DNA from: DAOTXL01 sp034434895 | GTDB taxonomy: Bacteria > Chloroflexota > Anaerolineae > JAAYZQ01 | DNA length: 12,048 nucleotides | Direction of reading: 5' to 3' | NCBI GenBank assembly: GCA_034434895.1 | Contig: DAOTYI010000289.1 | Span: 1 to 12,048, forward strand | Shown: piece after piece, positions 1-6,282 of the stretch | Numbering within the stretch: position 1 is the stretch's first letter | How the letters are laid out: every line of letters begins with the position of its first letter | Notes under the pieces: generated by a model | What the model saw: the letters and a program-made list of their open reading frames with translations, nothing else | What the model was told of the DNA's origin: nothing | Database searches by the model: none | Position numbers and translations under genes: made by a program

Positions 1-2
1 CC

Positions 3-521
3 CCGCAGGTGCGTCCGCCGGCCACCTCCCCCCCTACCCGCCTGGTCATCCCCAGGCTGAACCTCGACATCCCGGTCCTGCCGGTGGGGGTCAAGACGAT
101 CTGGGAGGCAGGTCAGCCCAGGCTGGTCTGGGATGATCTACCCAATGCCGCCGGCTTTCACCAGACCTCGGCCTATCCTGGCAATGTGGGCAATACGGTC
201 ATCAACGGCCACCGCGACATCAAGGGGGCGGTCTTTCGCCACCTGGACCGGCTCGAACCGGGCGACGAGATCATCCTCTACGTGGGGGAGGTGGCCTATT
301 CCTACCGCGTCGTCGAGAAGTTGGTCGTGCCGGAGACCTTTGCCTCGGCCGGGCAGCGTGCAGAGAACCTGCGCCTCATCGGCTACCTGCCGGAGGAACG
401 GCTGACGCTGGTGACCTGTACACCGGTGGGGCTGGCCACCCATCGGCTGCTGGTCATCGCCAAACCGCCGGAACAGGCCGTGCCGCAGATGCCGGAAGCC
501 GGCTCCGGCCCCAACCCATAA
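3..521 (+). CDS. Sortase family cysteine transpeptidase (5'-truncated by window edge)
   Basis: Sortases are membrane-anchored enzymes that cleave a sorting signal of an exported protein and transfer it to a cell-surface amine. The sortase core is visible. Numbering from the GTG at base 9, the catalytic His is in a V-I-N-G-H-R-D motif (His68), the nucleophile Cys is in T-L-V-T-C-T-P (Cys137), and the stabilising Arg is in T-H-R-L-L-V-I (Arg146). Their order and spacing fit the family. No N-terminal membrane helix is visible and the frame is open to the first bases of the window, so the true start almost certainly lies upstream; the GTG at 9 is not a credible start. The protein ends with a short Pro-rich tail and a TAA stop. 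The substrate is unknown; no LPXTG-like protein is in the window. The family is certain, the subclass (D, E or F-like) is not. Confidence 0.9.
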   Translation, partial: PQVRPPATSPPTRLVIPRLNLDIPVLPVGVKTIWEAGQPRLVWDDLPNAAGFHQTSAYPGNVGNTVINGHRDIKGAVFRHLDRLEPGDEIILYVGEVAYSYRVVEKLVVPETFASAGQRAENLRLIGYLPEERLTLVTCTPVGLATHRLLVIAKPPEQAVPQMPEAGSGPNP

Positions 522-541
522 ACAGTACCCACCGGCCTGAT

Positions 542-570
542 TTGCCCGCGCACCCGTTCCATGCTATAAT
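542..570 (+). promoter_or_regulatory. Sigma70-type promoter with extended -10
   Basis: TTGCCC (542-547, 4 of 6 to the -35 consensus) is followed by a 17-bp spacer and a perfect TATAAT (565-570). The TG at 562-563 makes it an extended -10. Transcription would begin near 577, giving a leader of about 26 nt that carries the AAGGAG (591-596) ribosome site of the FHA gene. It lies right after the sortase stop, so the FHA gene starts its own transcription unit. Confidence 0.75.
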
Positions 571-602
571 TTTGTGCGATTCTGTGGGCAAAGGAGCGAG
601 GA

Positions 603-3095
603 ATGACTGAAGATGTCACCTTGACAGGGGCGGGCATGTTGCCGCGCCTGGTGGTCCGCATGGGCGGACGGGTCATCCAGGAAATCGGCCTGCGCGCCGA
701 ACTGAGCATCGGCCGGGCCGAGGACAATGACCTGCGGCTGGCCGACCCCAAAGCCTCCCGGCACCATGCCCGGCTGCACCGGGAGGGAACCGCCTTTCTC
801 CTCACCGACCTGGGCAGCGCCAACGGCACGCTGCTGAACGGCGTTCGCCTGACCGCTCCCCGACCGTTGCAACACGGCGACCGGATCGTCATCGGTGATA
901 CGGAGTTGATCTTTCAGGAGCCAGGCCGTTCGTCGGAAGAGACGATGATCGGCCCGGCGCCCATCCCTGTGGCCCGGCCGGCTCCGGTGATCCCCCCGCC
1001 GCCGGTCCCGGCCCTCGCTCCCCGCCGGACCGGTGGCAGCCGTGGGCTGACCATCGCCCTGGTCCTGATGGCCGCAGCCCTGCTGGGAGCCCTGGTGCTC
1101 GCCGCCCTGTACCTGCTGGTCCCCAACCTGTTCGGACCCAAACAGCCCCTCGCTCAGACAACCCCTACCGCGCCGTTTGCCGTCGCTTCGCCGACCCTGT
1201 CGGCCGGGCCGCCGACGGCCGTGGTGCTGACGGCAACCCCAACCGAAGCGCCTGCAGCGGAGCCAGGCCCTGCCCTCCCGGCCAACATGGATGACCTCCT
1301 GGCCCAGGCTGCACTCCTCACCCGGCGGAGCAAGTTCGAAGAGGCCATCGCCCTCTATCAGGACCTGGCCCGCCAGGCACCTGGCGATGCCCGGCCTGAG
1401 GTGGGCTGGACCTGGGCGCTGATCCTGGACAACCAGCCTGACCAGGCGGTGGCCCACGGCCAGAAAGCGGTGCAACTGGACCCGGCCGGCGCCGACGCGG
1501 CCACCGCCCTGGCCCGCGCCTATCTCGAAAGCGGCGACACAGCCCAGGCTGTGACCCTGGCCGAGACGGCGGTCAACCTCAACCCCGGCAGTTCCCAGGC
1601 CAACGCCGTTCTGGCCGAAGCCTACATGGCCAGCGGCAATTTGCAACAGGCGGTGGACAAGGCCGACCTGGCCCTGGTTCAGGACGTCAACAACGCCGAG
1701 GCCCACCGCATCCGCGCCTGGCTCTATTATCGGGTGGACAACGACCTGGGGCGGGCAGCCAGCGAGCTTCAGATCGCCGCCGGCCTGCAACCGGAGCTGT
1801 GGCTGCGGCGCCACGAACTGGGCAGGCTCCTGCTCGAAGCGGAAGATTATGTCACAGCCCTCATGGCCTTCCAGGATGCGCTGAACATCCGGCCCAAAGC
1901 GGTGACCTACGCGGCCATCGGCGAGACCTACTACCGCATGGGACAGTTCGACCAGGCCAAAGCCTCGTTGCAGCAGGCCCTTTCCGCCGGCGCAGCCGAT
2001 CCAGATACCTATGCCCTGCTGGCAGCCACCTACGCTCACCTGGGCCGCTGCGATGAGGCCAGGAGCTACTACGACCAGGTGTTGGCCCAGGCCGCCGACA
2101 ACCCCCTGGCCCTGGAAGCCAGGGACCTGTGCCAGGCAGTCCCCCCCTCTCCTACCCCTTCGGCCACAACCGAAGCCGCGTCACCCTCCCCTCCCACCTC
2201 CACGCCCAGGCCGACGGTCGCGCCGACATCCAGGCCGACCGCCCCGCCGGCGCCGCTCGGCGGGCGGATCGCCTTCCCGGTGTGGAATCCGGAGACGGGG
2301 ATGTACGACACCTACATCGCCAAGGCCGATGGCAGCGGCCGACACCGGGTGGTCGAAGGGATGCACCAGCCGGCCCTCAGCCCCAATGGTGAATGGCTGC
2401 TGGTGAACGGGGAGAAGCGCGATTACATGAACATGTACCTGGTCAAACCTGACGGCAGCGGCCTGAAAAAGATCACCAACTTTATCGAAGATGCTCAACC
2501 CTGTTGGTCGCCCGATAGCACCGGCTTTGTCCTGGCCACCACCCGCGATCAACCCGATCATCCCCAACGGATTTATGTCGTTGACGAGGTACCGTTCGTC
2601 GGCAAGATAGAGCCGGGACGGCTGTTGAACACCCCCTCCGGGCCGGTACAGGGGGAATACCCGACCTGGACGCCCGATAACCAGATTGTGTACAAGGGCT
2701 GTGACTATACGGTCGTGCCCCAGGACTGCGGCCTGTTCATCATTTCTGTGCATGGAGGCTCGTTCAAGCAACTGACCCACAACCCCAACGATACGGCCCC
2801 GGCAGCCTATGGCGGACGGATCGCCTTCACCTCCAACCGCGATGGAAACTGGGAGATCTATCTTATGAATTATGACGGCACCGGCCTCAAGCGGCTGACC
2901 CACAACGCCGCCGATGACGGCCTGCCGGTCTGGTCCCCCGACGGCAAAACCATCGCCTTTGTCTCCAACCAGGGGGGACCTTGGGCGATATGGGCCATGA
3001 ACCCCGATGGCTCCAGCCGGCGCAAGCTGTTCGACATCGGCGGCGGCGGGTTGGTGGCCGACTGGCTGCGTGAGCGGATCAGTTGGGGACCATAG
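603..3095 (+). CDS. FHA-TM-TPR-TolB/PD40 propeller membrane protein
   Basis: This is an 830-residue modular protein. Residues ~15-106 are a forkhead-associated domain (GR at 37-38, S-R-H-H at 52-55, G-S-A-N-G-T then N-G at 71-80), a fold that binds phosphothreonine peptides. A Pro-rich stretch leads to one hydrophobic helix (~149-174). Residues ~228-505 are a long run of tetratricopeptide repeats, which are protein-binding helices. A Pro/Thr/Ser linker (~508-552) leads to a C-terminal beta-propeller of TolB/PD40 type (~553-826), recognised by repeated W-S-P-D-G or W-S-P-D-S turns and repeated D-G-S-G or D-G-T-G-L-K motifs. With no signal peptide and one helix, the likely topology is FHA in the cytoplasm and TPR plus propeller outside. 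The ATG at 603 has AAGGAG six bases upstream. It is co-transcribed with the rhodanese-DsbA gene, which starts within 13 nt of its TAG stop. A sensing or scaffold role under Ser/Thr-kinase control is inferred; the ligand is unknown. Confidence 0.9.
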   Translation: MTEDVTLTGAGMLPRLVVRMGGRVIQEIGLRAELSIGRAEDNDLRLADPKASRHHARLHREGTAFLLTDLGSANGTLLNGVRLTAPRPLQHGDRIVIGDTELIFQEPGRSSEETMIGPAPIPVARPAPVIPPPPVPALAPRRTGGSRGLTIALVLMAAALLGALVLAALYLLVPNLFGPKQPLAQTTPTAPFAVASPTLSAGPPTAVVLTATPTEAPAAEPGPALPANMDDLLAQAALLTRRSKFEEAIALYQDLARQAPGDARPEVGWTWALILDNQPDQAVAHGQKAVQLDPAGADAATALARAYLESGDTAQAVTLAETAVNLNPGSSQANAVLAEAYMASGNLQQAVDKADLALVQDVNNAEAHRIRAWLYYRVDNDLGRAASELQIAAGLQPELWLRRHELGRLLLEAEDYVTALMAFQDALNIRPKAVTYAAIGETYYRMGQFDQAKASLQQALSAGAADPDTYALLAATYAHLGRCDEARSYYDQVLAQAADNPLALEARDLCQAVPPSPTPSATTEAASPSPPTSTPRPTVAPTSRPTAPPAPLGGRIAFPVWNPETGMYDTYIAKADGSGRHRVVEGMHQPALSPNGEWLLVNGEKRDYMNMYLVKPDGSGLKKITNFIEDAQPCWSPDSTGFVLATTRDQPDHPQRIYVVDEVPFVGKIEPGRLLNTPSGPVQGEYPTWTPDNQIVYKGCDYTVVPQDCGLFIISVHGGSFKQLTHNPNDTAPAAYGGRIAFTSNRDGNWEIYLMNYDGTGLKRLTHNAADDGLPVWSPDGKTIAFVSNQGGPWAIWAMNPDGSSRRKLFDIGGGGLVADWLRERISWGP

Positions 3096-3101
3096 AGGAG
3101 G
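3096..3101 (+). promoter_or_regulatory. Ribosome binding site AGGAGG that argues for a TTG start
   Basis: AGGAGG directly abuts the ATG at 3102, leaving no spacer, but sits an ideal six bases before an in-frame TTG at 3108. The rhodanese-DsbA lipoprotein therefore more probably starts at 3108, two residues shorter, with an unchanged signal peptide. Confidence 0.6.
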
Positions 3102-4364
3102 ATGAAGTTGATACGGGAAAGGTGGATCGCGCCTGTCCTGATCATCGGCGTGATGCTGCTGGCGGCCGGGTGTGGTGGCAGTCCGACGCCGCAGGGCAGT
3201 GGGGGACGGCCGACGGCCACCCCGCCGGTTGTGTACGGCATGGCCAAGGTCAAGACCTCCACGCCCGCCGCTGCCCCTAACGCCACCGCCACCAGAGCTG
3301 CCCAGGCATCCCCACGGCCCTCACCCACGCCCGTTATTACCCCGAAAACCACCGCCACCAGAGCTGCCCAGGCATCCCCACGGCCCACCAGCCCGTCGCC
3401 CACACCTGCTGCCGGGCGGAACGAACAGGCTAACGTGCCCCGCATCGGTGTGGCCGAGGCCAGGGCCAAAGCCGAGGCCGGCGAGGCCGTTCTGGTGGAT
3501 GTCCGGGGGGCGGCGACCTACGAAGCGCAGCACATCGCCGGGGCCATCTCGATGCCGGCATCTCAGGTGTCCAGCCGGTACATCGAACTGCCGACCGACA
3601 AACTGGTCATCTTTTACTGCGCTTGAGGAAACGAAGCGGAGAGCGCCGGTGCGGCGCTCCTGGCTATGAAAAAGGGGCTGACCAACGTGGCCGCCCTGAA
3701 AGGGGGGTGGGCCGCCTGGTTGCGGGCCGGCTATCCGGTGGAGGGCAAACTGCCGACCAGCCCGCCCCCCAAACCAACGGCCCTGCCGACCGTCACGCCA
3801 CAGCCCGTAGCCCTGCCGCCGATCCGGGGGGATGAAGCCGGTGTGCTGGGCAGCTCTACCGCGCCGGTCACCATCTTTGAGTTCTCTGATTTTCAATGCC
3901 CCTATTGTGGCCGGCACGCGCTGACGACGCTGCCCAAAATCAAAGAAACCTACATTGACAGCGGCCAGGTGCGCTACGTGTTCAAAGATTTCCCGCTGTC
4001 TTTCCACCCCAATGCGTCCAAAGCAGCCGAGGCAGCCCGTTGTGCCGGCGCTCAGGGCGCATTCTGGGAGATGCACGACCAACTGTTTATGGCTCAGGGC
4101 AAATGGTCGTCGTTGGGGCCACAACAGGCGATAGACACCTTTGTCCAGTATGCCGGCGACCTGGAGTTGGATAGGGCCGCCTTTCGCACCTGTCTTGAAA
4201 CCGGGCAGTTTGCCGCCCAGGTGCGCCAGGATATGCAAGACGGGCAAAAGGCCGGTGTGCGGGGAACGCCGTCGTTCCTGATCAACGGCCGGCTTCTGGT
4301 AGGTGCCTACTCCTTCGATCAGCTTCGGTCAATCATCGAGGCGGAGCTACAGAAGGGCAGGTGA
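3102..4364 (+). CDS. Rhodanese-DsbA fusion lipoprotein, probable selenoprotein (Sec175 at in-frame TGA)
   Basis: This is one 420-residue frame interrupted only by TGA at 3624-3626. A lipoprotein signal ends in L-A-A-G-C (Cys24), followed by a Thr/Ala/Pro-rich tether with two copies of an A-T-R-A-A-Q-A-S-P-R-P unit. A rhodanese domain covers ~115-215: V-D-V-R-G at ~143, an active-site loop F-Y-C-A-U-G-N-E at 171-178, then A-L-K-G-G-W-A-A-W and A-G-Y-P-V. The TGA falls inside this domain, and the residues on both sides align without a gap to homologues that have C-A-C-P-N-E. A second linker leads to a DsbA/Thioredoxin_4 domain (~245-420) with C-P-Y-C (Cys266, Cys269) and a cis-Pro motif G-T-P-S (Pro390). 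A SECIS-like hairpin follows the TGA. TGA ends this gene and at least three others in the window, so the code is normal. It is probably an extracytoplasmic thiol/persulfide oxidoreductase. Alternatives: a Cys-codon point mutation (pseudogene) or sequence error. Automatic annotation would split it at 3626 and 3666; the second piece would begin mid-domain. Confidence 0.75.
3283..3386 (+). repeat. 38-bp perfect direct repeat in the lipoprotein tether
   Basis: Bases 3283-3320 recur identically at 3349-3386, an offset of 66 bp (22 codons), so the frame is kept. The repeat encodes the A-T-R-A-A-Q-A-S-P-R-P segment of the linker between the lipid anchor and the rhodanese domain. It looks like a recent in-frame duplication that lengthened a disordered tether. 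Confidence 0.9.
3624..3626 (+). other. Candidate selenocysteine codon (TGA)
   Basis: TGA is codon 175, two codons after the rhodanese active-site Cys173 (TGC at 3618-3620), giving Cys-Ala-Sec. Related rhodanese domains usually have Cys at this place, and TGA is one base from TGC or TGT. Coding similarity resumes at once (G-N-E-A-E-S-A) and continues through the rest of the rhodanese domain and a complete DsbA domain. Confidence 0.65.
3637..3662 (+). promoter_or_regulatory. Candidate bacterial SECIS hairpin
   Basis: Bases 3641-3648 (GAGCGCCG) pair perfectly with 3652-3659 (CGGCGCTC) around a GTG loop (3649-3651). With A3640 bulged, three more pairs (C3637-G3662, G3638-U3661, G3639-C3660) extend the base. 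There are 22 nt between the TGA and the loop, and the loop starts with G. From memory, the published bacterial SECIS model wants a loop about 16-37 nt from the UGA, a G in the first two loop bases and a stem of at least four pairs; all are met. The hairpin lies within coding sequence, as bacterial SECIS elements do. It would recruit SelB; this is not shown here. Confidence 0.6.
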
Positions 4365-4371
4365 ACAACAC

Positions 4372-4400
4372 GGCCCCGGCGATTTTACCGTTCAGGGGCC
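4372..4400. terminator. Possible bidirectional terminator-like inverted repeat between convergent genes
   Basis: GGCCCC (4372-4377) is complementary to GGGGCC (4395-4400) across a 17-nt loop. It spans the 20-bp gap between the rhodanese-DsbA stop and the response-regulator stop. There is no clear T-tract on either side, so termination is only a suggestion from position. Confidence 0.25.
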
Positions 4401-4771
4401 ATAAACTGCCTGACCGTCTTGAGCAGCAGGGCCGGCTGGATCGGTTTGGAGAGCCAGGCATCCACCGCAACCTGCTCACCGGCAGGGATGCTGGCAGCAT
4501 ATTCGCTGGCGGCGATGGAGGAGATCAGGACCACCGGGATGCCGGCCAGGTTGGGATCGGCCTTGATCTCCTGGCCGACATCCAATCCCTCCGATGTTGT
4601 GGACAGCATCATGTCCAGCAGCACCAGGTCCGGCCGGTCCCGGCGTATCCCCTCTAACGCCTGCCGACCGTTGGTGGCTGTCAGCACCTGATACCCCCTA
4701 GCCTCCAGGACCGTTCGGCTGACAAAGAGAAAATCGGGGTCGTCGTCTACGATCAGGACCTTGCCGGGCAC
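4385..4771 (-). CDS. Single-domain response regulator (CheY-like receiver)
   Basis: This 128-residue protein consists only of a receiver domain. It has the acidic pocket D-D-D (residues 9-11), the phosphoacceptor Asp53 in L-V-L-L-D-M, the switch Ser at 84-85 and the conserved Lys109 in S-K-P. There is no DNA-binding or enzymatic output domain. The start chosen is GTG at 4771, two bases after the TAA of the lipoate-ligase gene. The frame is open far upstream, but that stretch is only the antisense-free shift of the ligase gene and looks nothing like a receiver. The tight spacing puts it last in the respiratory operon. No partner kinase is in the window. It could act as a phosphorelay shuttle or by direct protein contact; its link to the cytochromes is by position only. 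Relative to most receivers the loop after Asp53 (M-L-S-T-T-S-E-G) is a little longer, as in many CheY-like proteins of this type. Confidence 0.88.
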   Translation of the reverse strand: MPGKVLIVDDDPDFLFVSRTVLEARGYQVLTATNGRQALEGIRRDRPDLVLLDMMLSTTSEGLDVGQEIKADPNLAGIPVVLISSIAASEYAASIPAGEQVAVDAWLSKPIQPALLLKTVRQFMAPER

Positions 4772-4773
4772 TC

Positions 4774-5811
4774 TTACCCCAACACGCGGACAAAATCGGC
4801 CGGGGTCACACCCGGGCTCTGAATGCCATGCCCGGCATAAAAGCGGGCGATGACCTCTTCGGCCTCCTTCGGCCGCACCCCAACCAGCGCTGCTTCCAGG
4901 TCGGCCAGGCGGTGAGCCGGGTAGAAGAAAAAGTCGCCGGAGAAAGAGACGGCGGCTATGACCCCCTCCTGCATCTCGACCGTGGCACGGATGAGGCCGC
5001 CGGGAGCCTTGTACATCTTCTGCAGGACCTGGACTCCGGCGCGGATGGTCACTGCCCGGCCCTCTCTGGGGCGACCCCGGCGATACAGCCATTCGTCGGT
5101 CAACATCGTCGCCGCCAGAGTGTCGGCCTGGGCCCGCCAGGCGGCGTCTACCGTTGTTTCCACCTCCAGAGGGCCCAACATCTCGGCGAATTTGGCCGCC
5201 AGCAGGTCCCACAGCTCCTCACGAGGCGGGGCAAACCCAAGCTCACGGCGGATGGTGGACAGATTATCCTGGAGGGTCTTGTACACCTTGTCCCGAAACT
5301 TTTCGTCCGGCACCCGCAGCACGCGGACCATCATTTCATAGTCGAAATCCACGATCAGGTTGCCGACCAGGATGTAATAGTCGCCGATCTCGGCAGCCCC
5401 GTTGCCGGAGATCTTGCGTCCGTTGGCGATGATGTCGTTGACCGGGCGGTATTCAGCCGGGATACCCAGGGCCCGGTAGGCGTTGATGGGAGCCTGCAGG
5501 AAATGGCGGTAGAACGCCTCCCAGCCGGCCGGCAGCAGGGGGTTATCCCGATGGATGATCAGTTGATAGAAAAGCTGCTCGCCGTCCAGATAGACAGCCC
5601 CGCCACCCACCTCGCGGCGGAAGACCGGAATGCCCCGCTGACGGCACAGGTCCAGGTCCACCTCCTGTTCGGCGTCCTGGAAGTAGCCGATGCAGACATA
5701 GGGCGAGCCGGGTGACAACAGGTTCAATCCTTCCCGGCCCAGGCGCGGCAGGGCGTGATACAGGAGCTGAGAATCTTGCCAGCTTACTGTGCCCAAACGG
5801 TAGAGTTTCAT
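4774..5811 (-). CDS. lplA: Lipoate-protein ligase A family protein with C-terminal accessory domain
   Basis: This enzyme activates lipoate with ATP and joins it to a lysine of a carrier protein in the cytoplasm. The biotin/lipoyl-ligase fold is shown by the R-R-E-V-G-G-G-A-V-Y-L-D motif (65-76), which binds lipoyl-AMP. It is also shown by N-D-I-I-A-N-G-R-K-I-S-G (125-136), whose Lys133 is the expected catalytic lysine. In E. coli LplA the first motif reads R-R-x-S-G-G-G with a later His; here Glu and Leu stand in, as in divergent clades. After a T-D-E-W-L-Y segment (~237) a C-terminal domain (~250-345) resembles the accessory (LplB-like) domain, so both parts are in one 345-residue chain. The ATG at 5811 has GGGGA seven bases upstream. 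It follows the GcvH-like gene by 29 bp and so is probably dedicated to that carrier. A lipoyl/octanoyl transferase role (LipM-like) is the main alternative. Confidence 0.88.
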   Translation of the reverse strand: MKLYRLGTVSWQDSQLLYHALPRLGREGLNLLSPGSPYVCIGYFQDAEQEVDLDLCRQRGIPVFRREVGGGAVYLDGEQLFYQLIIHRDNPLLPAGWEAFYRHFLQAPINAYRALGIPAEYRPVNDIIANGRKISGNGAAEIGDYYILVGNLIVDFDYEMMVRVLRVPDEKFRDKVYKTLQDNLSTIRRELGFAPPREELWDLLAAKFAEMLGPLEVETTVDAAWRAQADTLAATMLTDEWLYRRGRPREGRAVTIRAGVQVLQKMYKAPGGLIRATVEMQEGVIAAVSFSGDFFFYPAHRLADLEAALVGVRPKEAEEVIARFYAGHGIQSPGVTPADFVRVLG

Positions 5812-5840
5812 CGTTTTTCCCCGGTAGAGAGCAGAACTCT

Positions 5841-6257
5841 TTATTTGCCGTACTTGGCCCGCTCGGCAGCGATGAACTCGGCAAACTCTGGATCGGAGGC
5901 CTTCATCAGGCCCGTCGGCTCAGCGGTCAGCTCCACCCTGGCAAACCAGCCGGCGCCATACGGGTCGTTGTTGATAACGGTGGCCTCCCATTCGATCTCT
6001 TCGTTCGCCTCGACGATCTTGCCACTGACAATGGCCTTGATCCGGCCCACCCACTTGCCCGATTCCAGAGACATGAACGGCTCGCCCTGCTTGAGCTCGC
6101 GGCCCACACGCGGCACCTCGGCATAGACGATCTCGCCCGCCAGCTTCTGGCCGAAATCGGTCATGCCGATGGTTGCCATATTGCCCTCGATGCGCACCCA
6201 GTTGTGCTCCCGGTCATAGAGCAGGTCATCCGGGAATTCGTACTTGTCAATTTTCAT
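5841..6257 (-). CDS. GcvH-like lipoyl carrier protein (possible LbpA-type)
   Basis: This 138-residue protein belongs to the glycine-cleavage H-protein family, which carries a lipoyl arm on one lysine and shuttles it between enzymes. Family marks are H-N-W-V near residue 18, I-G-M-T-D-F-G (30-36), L-A-G-E-I-V-Y (39-45) and the modified-lysine hairpin. Lys68 in L-E-S-G-K-W-V is the expected lipoylation site. Canonical H proteins usually read E-S-V-K-A or similar there; the G-K-W-V context and the 10-residue longer C-terminus mark a divergent paralogue. It starts at ATG 6257 behind a strong AAGGAGG (6267-6273). No gcvT, gcvP or lpd lies nearby. The neighbours are an HdrD-like Fe-S protein and a lipoate ligase. 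That is the setting of the lipoate-binding proteins of the sHdr sulfur-oxidation pathway, so a redox-carrier job outside glycine cleavage is inferred. An ordinary gcvH displaced from its operon is the alternative. Confidence 0.85.
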   Translation of the reverse strand: MKIDKYEFPDDLLYDREHNWVRIEGNMATIGMTDFGQKLAGEIVYAEVPRVGRELKQGEPFMSLESGKWVGRIKAIVSGKIVEANEEIEWEATVINNDPYGAGWFARVELTAEPTGLMKASDPEFAEFIAAERAKYGK

Positions 6258-6282
6258 GGTTTATTTCCTCCTTTTTTTTCGT

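Noticed and set aside
564..2039. 491-residue minus-strand open frame
   Set aside because: Antisense of the FHA/TPR gene; low-complexity Gly/Arg/Gln content typical of a high-GC shadow, no motif.
3624..3626. Alternative genetic code with TGA as a sense codon
   Set aside because: TGA ends this same gene at 4362-4364 and also ends the genes at 7560, 9020 and 9738, so it is a normal stop elsewhere.
3623..3835. Short plus-strand frame overlapping the rhodanese stop (ATGA-like context)
   Set aside because: It has an Arg/Gly-rich composition with no family likeness and is out of frame with the clear rhodanese-DsbA continuation.
3666..4364. Separate DsbA gene starting at ATG 3666
   Set aside because: That start is in the middle of the rhodanese domain, has no convincing ribosome site or signal peptide, and the domain continues unbroken across it. 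An independent exported DsbA gene would need a signal.
4361..4657. Plus-strand frame overlapping the DsbA stop as GTGA
   Set aside because: It looks like a coupled gene but lies over the response regulator, whose receiver residues are all intact on the other strand.
4828..5715. 295-residue plus-strand open frame
   Set aside because: Antisense of the lipoate ligase, whose motifs on the minus strand are clear.
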